A stretch of 44,911 nucleotides of DNA, from the NCBI GenBank assembly GCA_002753105.1, contig PDZT01000009.1:1-44911 (forward strand). Direction: 5' to 3'. The notes beneath the pieces are model-generated. The model did not search any database, was not told where the DNA came from, and was given only the letters and a program-made list of their open reading frames with translations. A program made the position numbers and the translations under genes. Below, one piece after another: positions 20,213 through 29,187 of this stretch (positions within the stretch are counted from its first letter, which is position 1; the number at the start of each line of letters is the position of its first letter). This DNA is from Deltaproteobacteria bacterium YD0425bin50. GTDB taxonomy: Bacteria > Desulfobacterota > Desulfobacteria > Desulfobacterales > YD0425bin50.

Positions 20213-22366
20213 ATGAATGAGTTTTCATATGAGTATTATCAGCAAATAATCGCATCGCATATGGCTTTACAAGACTCTTCAAATCAAAAATTATTTGATG
20301 CGTTTACGCTCGCATTTGAAGTACATTCTCCTACACAGAGAAAGTCTGGCGATCCCTATATCAGCCATCCAGTTTCAGTTCTTGAAATTTTGATTAATGA
20401 ATTCCATATTAAAGACCCTGCTCTGCTATCTGCTGCCTTGCTTCATGATGTTGTTGAAGATACGCATATTAGTATTATAGACATACAAAACCGATTCGGT
20501 TCTGATATTGCCGAGCTTGTAGATGGTTGTACTAAACTAACCCATAAAAAATCAAATTTACCCTCTGAAAAAGACTTAACCCATACGAAAATTTTACTGA
20601 GTGCGAGCCGTCAATTGGGTGTTCTGCTCATTAAACTTGCAGATCGTTTGGATAACATGCGAACACTTGAGCATTTAGCAGAACACAAACGAAGACGTAT
20701 TGCACGGGAAACAATTGAAATTTTTGCGCCTATTGCTGCAATTTTAAATTTATTTCCTGTCAAAAGAGAACTTTATAAACTCTCAATTCCGCATCTTTTT
20801 CCCAAAAAAAGTAAACTCATTCTGAGTACGATTGAAACGTATTTTAATTCAACGGATGTAAAAGAAATTATTCAGATACTTCAACAATGCTTATCCACTA
20901 TTGGATATCCAGTAGAAATTCGTTCCAGATTAAAAGGACTTGACAATTACTATGATTCATTGAGAAACAGTTTATCTTTAAACAATGCGGAAAACCACGT
21001 TGACTTTACAGTAATTATTCAATCCCCAGAGAACCTTTTATGCTATAAAGCCTTAGGTATTATCAATTCTGTGTTTAATCCAGTTCCAAAAAGTATTAGG
21101 GATTTTATAGCCAATTCTAAGACCAACGGCTATCAGAGTCTTCATGTAAGAATCATTTACCGGAGCAATTATTATTTGATTAAAATCCGTTCAGCTCAGA
21201 TGGACACTATTGCCAATTATGGTGCGATCTTGAAACGGGATACCCAAATATCTTTTGACGAGCCGTATTGGCAGGAGATTCGGCAATTGTTACGCAGTAT
21301 CGGTGAATATGGAGGCCCCGGCTCTCAACGAAAAGAATTGCTTCGTCTTTATGATTCTGAAGAAACCTTTATATATACCCCAAAACGAGATATTCATTAT
21401 GTACCTAAAGGAAGCATTGTGCTTGATGTCGCATATAAAATACATTCAGACTTTGGGGATAAATGTGAGGGCGCAAATGTTAATGGTGAATGGCGTCCAA
21501 TTTACCATGCCTTATCCGATGGCGATACTGTCGAAATTCTGACATCTAATGCACTGCTTGATGTCGATATTGATATTGAAAAGCTTTGTAAAACGCCTAG
21601 AGCAAGAGACGCTGTAAACCGTCATATTCAAAATATTCGGAAACGGTTTGCTTTACAAATTGGTAAATCCATCATGATGCAGGAAATCAAACGACATGGA
21701 TATGAAGAGAATATTTTATTTGATAGCAAAATGAATGATATTTTATGCTGTCTGAATGTAAAAGATGTTGAGGGGTTATTAGTTCGTATTGGACAAGATA
21801 TGGTTGCACCGCATTTAGTATTTTATTATTTCGGTCAACCCAAACAGCAAACACAAAAATCAATGGTGTTATCCAAATTTTGTTTTGAAAGGAATACGAT
21901 TTCCATATCAGAAATCGAACGAAGTGTTCATAAATTTTCATATTGCTGTCATCCATTTCCGGGTCAATTACAAGTTGTTGCTGCATTAAGTGAACGGGGA
22001 GTTGCTTTTCATTTAGAAAATTGTAGCACCATTAAGATGCATCACGATTATTCACCTCAAAATTTATTAAACGTAGAGTGGGATTTAAAAGGGAATTGGC
22101 CATATCCCATCAAATTTGAATTAAGAATTACAGTTCAATCGTTAACTGAATTATTTCGATTATTTTCTCAAATCCCGCCCGGGATAAAAATTCATTATTT
22201 TGAAAATATTTCTCCCATAACACCACCTGCGACTGCAAGGTTGATTGTAACCATGCGGAACTTCAGGCAAGCAATATCTTTATATAAAATATTTCAATCA
22301 ACATCCTTAGTTATTGAAAAATATGGTAGAAATCGAAGTGATTCAACTCAAATACTAACGAGCTAA
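20213..22366 (+). CDS. RelA/SpoT-family (p)ppGpp hydrolase with degenerate synthetase domain
   Basis: A 717-residue long RSH protein. The GGAG at 20203-20206 selects the ATG at 20213 over an in-frame GTG at 20201. The HD hydrolase domain (about 25-190) is intact: His78-Asp79 in LLHDVVEDT and KLADRLDNMRTL. The synthetase domain (about 235-345) is altered. The ANSKTNGYQSLH core remains, but EVQIRT has become LIKIRS, so the catalytic Glu is Leu322. The RxKxxYSIxxK nucleotide motif reads SRLKGLDNYYDSL, and the terminal AAHW is lost. TGS (about 380-440, FIYTPKRDIHYVPKGS), a zinc-finger-like CCHPFPG segment (about 580) and a C-terminal ACT-like region follow. I infer ppGpp degradation without synthesis. 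It lies 32 bp after the CHAT gene. Confidence 0.92.
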   Translation: MNEFSYEYYQQIIASHMALQDSSNQKLFDAFTLAFEVHSPTQRKSGDPYISHPVSVLEILINEFHIKDPALLSAALLHDVVEDTHISIIDIQNRFGSDIAELVDGCTKLTHKKSNLPSEKDLTHTKILLSASRQLGVLLIKLADRLDNMRTLEHLAEHKRRRIARETIEIFAPIAAILNLFPVKRELYKLSIPHLFPKKSKLILSTIETYFNSTDVKEIIQILQQCLSTIGYPVEIRSRLKGLDNYYDSLRNSLSLNNAENHVDFTVIIQSPENLLCYKALGIINSVFNPVPKSIRDFIANSKTNGYQSLHVRIIYRSNYYLIKIRSAQMDTIANYGAILKRDTQISFDEPYWQEIRQLLRSIGEYGGPGSQRKELLRLYDSEETFIYTPKRDIHYVPKGSIVLDVAYKIHSDFGDKCEGANVNGEWRPIYHALSDGDTVEILTSNALLDVDIDIEKLCKTPRARDAVNRHIQNIRKRFALQIGKSIMMQEIKRHGYEENILFDSKMNDILCCLNVKDVEGLLVRIGQDMVAPHLVFYYFGQPKQQTQKSMVLSKFCFERNTISISEIERSVHKFSYCCHPFPGQLQVVAALSERGVAFHLENCSTIKMHHDYSPQNLLNVEWDLKGNWPYPIKFELRITVQSLTELFRLFSQIPPGIKIHYFENISPITPPATARLIVTMRNFRQAISLYKIFQSTSLVIEKYGRNRSDSTQILTS

Positions 22367-22423
22367 TGCCGATTACTATATCTCGATGAATGAAACACTC
22401 TAAAGACCTAAAAGGCTAAAAAA

Positions 22424-24598
22424 ATGGCACATCAACAGACATTACATGCTGAAATCACGAATGCATTACCCATTATAGTTCGACTTGCGGTCAAATACAA
22501 TCTGCTTACTGAAAAACAAATACTTATGGCTTTGTCTGCATATCGAAATCAGCGTGAAAAAGAGAGGGAATGTTCATTTGAAGAATATTTGCTGGCACAA
22601 GGTATTCTTAGAGAAGAGATGATGAAAATTCTCATACCCGCAAAGGAAGCATGGGAACTGAGATGCCTTGACAAACAATTTGGATCTATTGCCATTATCA
22701 ATGGTTTTGCGACTCAGCAGCAAATAGATGCTGCATTAAAGGAACAAGCTCGGCTATTAAAAGAGGAAAATAAAAAGATATTGATAGGCGATCTGCTTAT
22801 TAAGCATGGTTTAGTAACTCCGAAACAGTGTAAAATGATTTTAATGAAACAGGCACGATTAAAACAGTCATCAGAACCGCAGGCGCAATCAACTCAATCA
22901 GTTCAACCCGAAAAGACAATTGACCAACCGTCAGTAACCTGTGAACCTGACGAAACTAAATTAGTATCTAAACAGTCACAAGAAACAGCATCTAAACCAG
23001 TATCATCAGAAATCCCTGTTGAAATTGATGAAAAAGCGATTTATGGGATTAAAGTGTCTGATGACAAGATGACCGCAGTGTTATACGCACGTAAAGTATT
23101 ACTCGGTGAAGTGGCTGTCGAAGATATCAAGCAATATTTAAAAGAAAAATACATTACGTTTGGTGTTGTATCCGAAGAAATCATTGCCCTGTTTATCCAA
23201 GATACAGAAAAGGGAATCAATTCGTTAGAAATTGCTAAAGGGTTTCCATCCCAAGAAGGAAAATCTTCTAAACTTCGCTATTTTTTTGAGACGAATCCTC
23301 TTAAAAGCGGCTTAATCAATGAAGATGGCGAGATTGATTTTAAAAATCGGGGGGATATTCCCATGGTAAAACCCGGTGATATTCTTGCCCAAAAAACGGA
23401 AATGGTTCGATCAATTCCCGGTATCAATGTTTATGGTGAAAATATTGAAGTTGAAGAAGCAAAAGATATTTTACTACGATGTGAGAGAGGTACGGAGATA
23501 TCTGAAGATGGACTTAAAGTGCTTGCAAAAGTGAACGGGCAACCAAAGCTATTGTTGGGTGATAAATTCGCAGTGCTTAATGAATTACGTGTTAAAAGTG
23601 ATGTCGGATTTGAAACAGGCCATGTTCATTTTGAAGGTAATGTGTTTGTATCAGGAATGATAAAAAGTGGTTTTAACGTACACTGTGCGAATTTAACCAC
23701 CACGGCAATTCAAGAAGCAGAAATCGAATGTTCTGGAGATATTACGGTTATAGGAGGTATTACTGGTGCAACGATCAATACAAAAGGAGGCATTGTATGC
23801 AAATATATTAACAAAGCCAAAATCATTGCCTTTGGGGATATTATTGTCCAGAAAGAGATTATTGACTCAGAAATACAAACGAGTGGCAAATGTATATTAA
23901 TTCGAGGGAAAATTATATCTTCTGAAATTTCATCCAAATTTGGTATGGAGGTTTTGGATATTGGTACTGATATTTCCTCACCTTGTAAAATTCGGGCTGG
24001 TGTTGATGATCATATTCTAAAAGAAATGGCTGGTATAGAAAGTGCCATTAAACGACGCGAAGATAAGCTCAAAGAATTAAAAAACAAACGAAACGAACTT
24101 CAGAAAAAAGAAATTCAATTACAACAAGAGATTACTCAATTCGCGCATGTGCAAGATCGTTCTCAAATTGAAATCCGAACCTTAAAGAATGACATAAAAA
24201 GTCTTCCTCCAACTAAAAAAAGAGAAATTGCAGAACTTGAACAACGGACTGTAGAATTAGCAAGAAAAGCCAACCAAGCGGGTGAATCCATTGAAAAATG
24301 TTTTAACTTACAGGATCAGGTGGCCGAAGAGCTTGAAAAATTAGAAGTAGAAATTAAACCATTGGATGCAGAACTCACCGAACTGCGTCTTGATAAAATA
24401 CATCTACAGGATTGGTGTAAACAAAACAAAGGTATTGCTGTTGTTAAGGCATCCGGGAAAATATACGCGGGGACTATTATCTGTGGCATACATTCAGCTC
24501 TGGTTGTTAAAGAGACGTTGCGTCGTGTTGAAATAAATGAAGTTAAAAATACAGACCCTGATTCAACAACTGAATATGAAATGAGAATTACGCGATAA
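22424..24598 (+). CDS. FapA/DUF342-domain protein with N-terminal helical module
   Basis: A 724-residue protein. Residues 10-150 contain two copies of a helical pattern (LAVKYNLLTEKQILMALSAY, LLIKHGLVTPKQCKMIL) resembling the small modules found before type II/IV secretion ATPases and cyclic-di-GMP readers. A Gln/Ser-rich linker (155-205) follows. Residues 210-535 are a DUF342/FapA region with the right-handed Gly-rich strand repeats DVGFETGHVHFEGNV, ECSGDITVIGGI and KIIAFGDIIVQKEI. A long coiled coil (about 540-655) precedes the C-terminal strand KASGKIYAGTIICG. FapA proteins have been tied to flagellar pole selection and polar localisation, but DUF342 function is not settled. It ends directly before glnE (TAA then ATG with no gap). 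Confidence 0.85.
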   Translation: MAHQQTLHAEITNALPIIVRLAVKYNLLTEKQILMALSAYRNQREKERECSFEEYLLAQGILREEMMKILIPAKEAWELRCLDKQFGSIAIINGFATQQQIDAALKEQARLLKEENKKILIGDLLIKHGLVTPKQCKMILMKQARLKQSSEPQAQSTQSVQPEKTIDQPSVTCEPDETKLVSKQSQETASKPVSSEIPVEIDEKAIYGIKVSDDKMTAVLYARKVLLGEVAVEDIKQYLKEKYITFGVVSEEIIALFIQDTEKGINSLEIAKGFPSQEGKSSKLRYFFETNPLKSGLINEDGEIDFKNRGDIPMVKPGDILAQKTEMVRSIPGINVYGENIEVEEAKDILLRCERGTEISEDGLKVLAKVNGQPKLLLGDKFAVLNELRVKSDVGFETGHVHFEGNVFVSGMIKSGFNVHCANLTTTAIQEAEIECSGDITVIGGITGATINTKGGIVCKYINKAKIIAFGDIIVQKEIIDSEIQTSGKCILIRGKIISSEISSKFGMEVLDIGTDISSPCKIRAGVDDHILKEMAGIESAIKRREDKLKELKNKRNELQKKEIQLQQEITQFAHVQDRSQIEIRTLKNDIKSLPPTKKREIAELEQRTVELARKANQAGESIEKCFNLQDQVAEELEKLEVEIKPLDAELTELRLDKIHLQDWCKQNKGIAVVKASGKIYAGTIICGIHSALVVKETLRRVEINEVKNTDPDSTTEYEMRITR

Positions 24599-27475
24599 AT
24601 GGAAAAAGCAATTCCATCTGATCTAATCACTATTATGGAGCATCGATGGGAAAGTTACTGCCTTGCCTGCCGCGAAAACCACATTGATATTCACTATGAC
24701 CTTGAATGTATCCAACACATTAAACACATTTTTTTATTCAGTCCTTTTATTGCTCAAACTAGCATAAAAGAACCTTTCCTATTACATGATCTCATACAAA
24801 GCAAAGCTATCCTTCATCAATATACCCAAGGCGCCTATTTCCAGATTATTTCCTCTGAATTAGAAAAATTTTCCACTACAGTTCCACTAGAAAAAATACT
24901 TGCTCAGCTCAGAAAACGGGAAATCATTCGTATTGCATGGCGGGATTTGGCTGGTTTATCCACCTTAGAACAAAGTATGTACGATTTGTCTGATTTTGCA
25001 GATGCATGTATTGATCTGCTTTTTTCATTTCTTTATCAAGATATGTCCAAAAAATACGGCATTCCAACAAGTAAACAGGGTATTTCTCAACCTATTGTTG
25101 TACTTGCAATGGGAAAACTTGGCGCACGGGAGTTAAATTTTTCATCTGATGTGGATTTGATATTTACTTATCCAGAACAAGGTGAAACCCAAGGAGGATC
25201 AGCTTCAATCAGTAATGAAGAATTTTTTACCCGATTATGCAGGCAATTTTTAAAAACCTGTCAAACCAACTCAGAAAATGGACTTATCTTCAGAGTTGAT
25301 ATGCGATTACGTCCTTATGGTGAAAATGGGCCATTAGTAATGAATTTTGATGCGATTGAGCGCTATTACCAATCTCAGGGAAGAGATTGGGAAAGGTACG
25401 CGGCGATTAAAGCTCGGGTAATTACTGGAGACGCAGGTTTCGCTGCGGATATGATGAAACGCTTGGAACCATTTGTGTATAGGCGTTATTTAGATTATGG
25501 TATGTATGATGCTTTAAGAGAAATGAAAGAAAAAATTACCCGTCAGCACAATTATAATGGATTAAATCATAATATCAAACTTGGGCCGGGCGGGATTCGG
25601 GAAATAGAATTTTTTGGCCAGATTTTTCAACTCATTCGTGGAGGTGTTTTACCCGTATTACGTGATCCTCGTATTTTAAACGTGCTGTCAATCTTGTATC
25701 ATCATGATCTTGTGCCCAAATACGTATGTGAAGAATTACGTAACGCCTATCTTTTTTTAAGAAATACCGAACATCGGCTCCAAATGGTTGCAGATCGACA
25801 AACCCATACATTACCTAAAGAATCCGTAGAACAACATTGCCTCGCACTGTCAATGGGTTTTGATGATTGGGAAAACTATTTAGCAGCGCTGTTGAATCAC
25901 ATGAATACGGTTCACATGCATTTTAGTGCATTATTATGTGATAAAACCGATGATCATCAACAGAGTTCTTCTGAAAAAGAACTGAAAGCATTTTGGCTTG
26001 AATTTGTAGATAGCCACAAAGCGTATGATATTTTAACCCAGCAAGGGTTTAGCTCACCTGAAACCATACATAATTTGTTGTTACAATTTCAGAATGACAA
26101 TAAAAACAAGGTATTACGTCAAGAAGTCAAAGAGCGCATTGATAAACTGGTTCCTTTGGTTTTAAATTTTATTCGGTCATGTAACAAGCCATGTGATGTG
26201 TTAAACCGCATGTTAGATTTTCTGAGAGCCATTGAAACCCGATCGTGTTATTTATCCTTGTTACTTGAGCATACAGTCGCTTTAAATCATTTAATCCGTC
26301 TTGCTGATCAAAGTCCGTGGATTATTAGCTATATTACACAACATCCTGTTTTATTAGACGAACTTTTAGATTCAAGATTAGCCTATAACCCACTGAACAA
26401 ATCTGAAATGGCTGAGGAACTGAGTCGTAGGCTTATTAGAATAGATTCAGATCAGTATGAATACATCCTCGAAGAATTATGTATTTTTAAACAGGTCATG
26501 ACATTACGAATTGCGGTTGCAGATATCACTGGTAATTTACATCTGATGAGAGTCAGCGATTATTTAACCGATCTGGCAGAAGTGATTCTGAATGCAGTAT
26601 TTCATATTGCATGGCAGCAACTGGATGCGAAATACACTACGAATCATCACAAAAATTCACAAAAAATAGATGAAACTACATGTGGTTTTTGTGTTGTGGC
26701 ATATGGAAAGCTTGGTGGAATTGAATTGGGATATCGTTCTGATTTGGATCTTGTATTTCTGTATTCCGTAACTCATAATGATGTTTTGCTGACTATTGAC
26801 CATCGGGAATTTTATACTCGTCTTGGCCAGCGTATCATTCATATACTATCATTAAAAACACCAGCGGGTTCCTTGTATGAACCGGATATGCGATTACGAC
26901 CCAATGGCGTTTCTGGTTTGCTTGTGAGCCGTATTGATTCTTTTCAGCAATATTACATGGAACAGGCATGGACATGGGAACATCAGGCATTAGTTCGCGC
27001 ACGTCCTCTGTTTGGTGATACGGTCATGATTGAAACATTTCAAACAATTCGAGAAAAGGTTATTGCTAAATTTAGAAATCAGGAGATACTTCAAAAAGAA
27101 ATATTTGAAATGAGAGAAAAAATGCGGAGACATGCTGAACTTGATCCCACACTTTATTTTGACCTGAAACAGGATCATGGCGGAATAGTTGATATTGAAT
27201 TTATGGTTCAGTATTTGGTTTTATTGTCAGCGTATGAGAAAAAATCACTTCTCAAATGGACAGATAATGTTCGTTTAATTGAAACGCTGAACGAGACAGG
27301 AGTGATTGATCAAAAGACAGCAAGTCAGTTAAAAGAAGCCTATCTTACATTTCGAGCTGAAGTGCATCGGCTAAACCTTCAGGAAAAACCAGCCCGAATT
27401 GAATTAAGTCAATATCGGGATATTCGTGAAAACATTATTGCCATATATACAACATACTTACATAAACAGCCTTGA
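24599..27475 (+). CDS. glnE: Bifunctional glutamine synthetase adenylyltransferase/adenylyl-removing enzyme
   Basis: A 958-residue GlnE of full length with two nucleotidyltransferase halves. The N-terminal de-adenylylating half has GKLGARELNFSSDVDLIF near residue 170, and the C-terminal adenylylating half has GKLGGIELGYRSDLDLVF near residue 702. Each keeps the DxD metal site and is followed by the downstream motifs (RVDMRLRPYGENGPL; EPDMRLRPNGVSGLL) and the helical LGPGGIREIEF or HGGIVDIEF segment. It adjusts glutamine synthetase activity in response to nitrogen through PII. The ATG immediately follows the TAA of the FapA-like gene, indicating translational coupling. No PII gene or glnA is present in the window. 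Confidence 0.97.
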   Translation: MEKAIPSDLITIMEHRWESYCLACRENHIDIHYDLECIQHIKHIFLFSPFIAQTSIKEPFLLHDLIQSKAILHQYTQGAYFQIISSELEKFSTTVPLEKILAQLRKREIIRIAWRDLAGLSTLEQSMYDLSDFADACIDLLFSFLYQDMSKKYGIPTSKQGISQPIVVLAMGKLGARELNFSSDVDLIFTYPEQGETQGGSASISNEEFFTRLCRQFLKTCQTNSENGLIFRVDMRLRPYGENGPLVMNFDAIERYYQSQGRDWERYAAIKARVITGDAGFAADMMKRLEPFVYRRYLDYGMYDALREMKEKITRQHNYNGLNHNIKLGPGGIREIEFFGQIFQLIRGGVLPVLRDPRILNVLSILYHHDLVPKYVCEELRNAYLFLRNTEHRLQMVADRQTHTLPKESVEQHCLALSMGFDDWENYLAALLNHMNTVHMHFSALLCDKTDDHQQSSSEKELKAFWLEFVDSHKAYDILTQQGFSSPETIHNLLLQFQNDNKNKVLRQEVKERIDKLVPLVLNFIRSCNKPCDVLNRMLDFLRAIETRSCYLSLLLEHTVALNHLIRLADQSPWIISYITQHPVLLDELLDSRLAYNPLNKSEMAEELSRRLIRIDSDQYEYILEELCIFKQVMTLRIAVADITGNLHLMRVSDYLTDLAEVILNAVFHIAWQQLDAKYTTNHHKNSQKIDETTCGFCVVAYGKLGGIELGYRSDLDLVFLYSVTHNDVLLTIDHREFYTRLGQRIIHILSLKTPAGSLYEPDMRLRPNGVSGLLVSRIDSFQQYYMEQAWTWEHQALVRARPLFGDTVMIETFQTIREKVIAKFRNQEILQKEIFEMREKMRRHAELDPTLYFDLKQDHGGIVDIEFMVQYLVLLSAYEKKSLLKWTDNVRLIETLNETGVIDQKTASQLKEAYLTFRAEVHRLNLQEKPARIELSQYRDIRENIIAIYTTYLHKQP

Positions 27476-27477
27476 TA

Positions 27478-27621
27478 TTTTCGATTTTCGATTTTCGATT
27501 TTCGATTCATGATTAACGTATTGAAAAATCGAATAAATAATTTCTTAAAAAAAGAAATATGCAACAATCCAATTTTTATGAAATTAGAAATCGAAAATCG
27601 GAAATCTGAAAATCGAAAATC
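27478..27621. repeat. TTTTCGA heptamer repeat and facing inverted copy
   Basis: Four perfect tandem copies of TTTTCGA (27478-27505) begin 3 bp after the glnE stop. A diverged complementary array (GAAAATC units, 27588-27621) faces it across about 80 bp and ends just before the Shine-Dalgarno of the DUF362 gene. The two could fold into a long hairpin. A related block recurs at 34711-34745. This arrangement creates spurious open frames on both strands, which I do not call genes. Confidence 0.8.
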
Positions 27622-27637
27622 TATAGATGGAGGATTT

Positions 27638-28582
27638 ATGAACGATACCAATATCACCAGACGTCAATGCCTTGGAAAAATAGTATCCATATCAGCAACA
27701 ATCGCTTTCTCCAAAACATTCAGTTTCGCTGAAATTCCTACTAACCCGATTGAAAAACCAAAAGGTCAACCTTTATTTTTAATTGAAGGCGTTTCTACAA
27801 AACCAACTTATTCGATTAGGGAATTGGTAAGACAGGTGTTTAATGCAGCAGGCGGTATTCAAAAATTCATATCTAAGGCTGATATCGTAGCGATTAAACC
27901 CAATATTTCATGGGCAAGAGCGCCAGAATACGCTGCAACAACGCATCCTGAAGTATTAGAAGCGGTTATTGAACTTTGTCAGGAAGCTGGTGCTGCAAAA
28001 ATTAAAATCGCAGACAATACAATTCACGATGCACGTCAATGCTTTGGTATTACAGGCGTCGGTAATGTCGCTCAAAAAACAGGTGTAGAATTGGTATTTC
28101 CTCGCGAATCTTTAATGAAAGAAATGAAAATCAATGGGGATCGACTGGATATCTGGCCTGTGTTTATTCCATTAATCGAAGCAGACAAACTTATTAATTT
28201 ACCTGTAGCAAAGGTTCATGGATTAAGTACGCTGACTTTAGGTATGAAAAACTGGATTGGCGCTGTGGGTGGGAGAAGAAGTTCGTTACATCAGGATATC
28301 CACAAAACCATTGTTGACCTTGCACAATTTTTTAAACCTAGCTTAACATTGATTGATGCTACTCGGATTATGATTCAAAATGGCCCTTCTGGTGGAAGTC
28401 TTTCAGATGTTCAACTGAAACAGCATATCATCCTTAGCAATGATTCAGTAGCAGCAGATGCAAAAGGTGCTGAATTATTTGGACATACACCGGATGAAAT
28501 TGAATATATTCGTATTGCACATCAACATGGATTGGGAATATTTGTAAATCAAGGTGTCACCTATCAGAAAGTAACAATATAG
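27638..28582 (+). CDS. DUF362-domain protein with twin-arginine-like signal
   Basis: A 314-residue protein of the DUF362 family. The open frame extends back to 27509 through the heptamer repeat, but GGAGG at 27629-27633 marks the ATG at 27638. The N-terminus reads TRRQCLGK (Arg8-Arg9) followed by a hydrophobic stretch to FAE. This resembles a Tat signal and suggests export of a folded, possibly cofactor-bearing protein. DUF362 hallmarks are VAIKPNISWARAPEYAATTHPEV, AKIKIADNT, LINLPVAKVHGL and TLGMKNWIGAV. Members often carry ferredoxin-like clusters, but no CxxCxxC motif is present here. Function is unknown. A 97-bp inverted repeat follows 30 bp after the stop. Confidence 0.85.
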   Translation: MNDTNITRRQCLGKIVSISATIAFSKTFSFAEIPTNPIEKPKGQPLFLIEGVSTKPTYSIRELVRQVFNAAGGIQKFISKADIVAIKPNISWARAPEYAATTHPEVLEAVIELCQEAGAAKIKIADNTIHDARQCFGITGVGNVAQKTGVELVFPRESLMKEMKINGDRLDIWPVFIPLIEADKLINLPVAKVHGLSTLTLGMKNWIGAVGGRRSSLHQDIHKTIVDLAQFFKPSLTLIDATRIMIQNGPSGGSLSDVQLKQHIILSNDSVAADAKGAELFGHTPDEIEYIRIAHQHGLGIFVNQGVTYQKVTI

Positions 28583-28612
28583 GGCTGATAATGTAATGGA
28601 AATAACAACTGA

Positions 28613-28709
28613 TTTTTGTCTTGAACTGTGATTCGTCTGATTTGTGTGATTAACTATGATAATCATAGCGATCACATGAATCAAATAAATCACAGTTCAA
28701 GACAAAAAA
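28613..28709. repeat. 97-bp inverted repeat (CTTGAACTGTGATT type)
   Basis: Two arms of nearly 50 bp face each other across AATC (28661-28664). The outer 20 bases (TTTTTGTCTTGAACTGTGAT) are an exact inverted match to 28690-28709; inner parts are imperfect. The arms could form one long hairpin ending in A/T tracts and may terminate the DUF362 transcript. The layout is that of a small non-autonomous palindromic element. I see no transposase. Confidence 0.85.
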
Positions 28710-28720
28710 GTAAGTTATAA

Positions 28721-28834
28721 AATTGCCATTCCATAGTGATAGATTTTTGGTCAGAATTTGAAACAGTCGAGTGGGTTGATATTGTTACAGCATATATACC
28801 AAGGTCTCCCTTTTGGAAAAGCCCATATATATAG
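28721..28834 (+). pseudogene. Possible C-terminal remnant of a toxin upstream of the YgiT-type gene
   Basis: An in-frame stretch of 37 codons ends at TAG 28832-28834. Its end reads VDIVTAYIPRSPFW, which resembles the ending (IVTVY-P-x-W) of small DUF4258/MqsR-like toxins usually encoded just upstream of YgiT-type antitoxins. The frame is closed at 28718 and the 97-bp inverted repeat lies immediately upstream. A toxin gene may have been disrupted there, leaving only this tail. This is a short similarity judged by eye, so confidence is low. Confidence 0.3.
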
Positions 28835-28849
28835 AGGTAAAAGAAAGAA

Positions 28850-29092
28850 ATGAAAGAAGGATATATTTGTAAAGCATGTCGTAGTGGCAGACTTCATAAA
28901 AGAGAAATAATTCAAAAATTTGAACGAGAAGGTCTTGAAGTAAGTATTGATGGAATACCAGCACTTGTTTGCGAAAAATGTAATCAGATATATTTTTCTC
29001 CTGGTATAGGTGATAAAATTTCAGTTGCTGCTAATTATTTATTTATGCTCTCCGAAATAAAACATGCTGGAGAATACAGAGCTGCTGTCTGA
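28850..29092 (+). CDS. YgiT-type zinc finger protein (MqsA-like N-terminal domain)
   Basis: An 80-residue protein with two CxxC pairs (Cys7/Cys10 and Cys41/Cys44) spaced as in the zinc-binding N-terminal domain of MqsA/YgiT antitoxins. It has the typical IDGIPALVCEKCNQIYF segment. The helix-turn-helix half of full MqsA is absent, as in many stand-alone YgiT-type antitoxins that pair with a DUF4258 or MqsR-like toxin. No intact toxin gene is adjacent. The AGAGG ribosome site is distant (about 12 bp), and an AAAGAAAG lies closer. It is bordered by palindromic repeats on both sides (28613-28709 and 29188-29426). Confidence 0.8.
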   Translation: MKEGYICKACRSGRLHKREIIQKFEREGLEVSIDGIPALVCEKCNQIYFSPGIGDKISVAANYLFMLSEIKHAGEYRAAV

Positions 29093-29187
29093 GGTTAAAG
29101 GGTCTGGAGTGGTTCAAGATAAAGGATGGTGAGATTGATTTAGTAAGGAAAATAGTCGTAAAGTCAAGAAAATTAAATTATATCTGA

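Noticed and set aside
27409..27657. 82-codon minus-strand frame over the TTTTCGA arrays
   Set aside because: Its sequence is a translation of the heptamer repeats plus antisense of the glnE end; it has no ribosome site and no domain.
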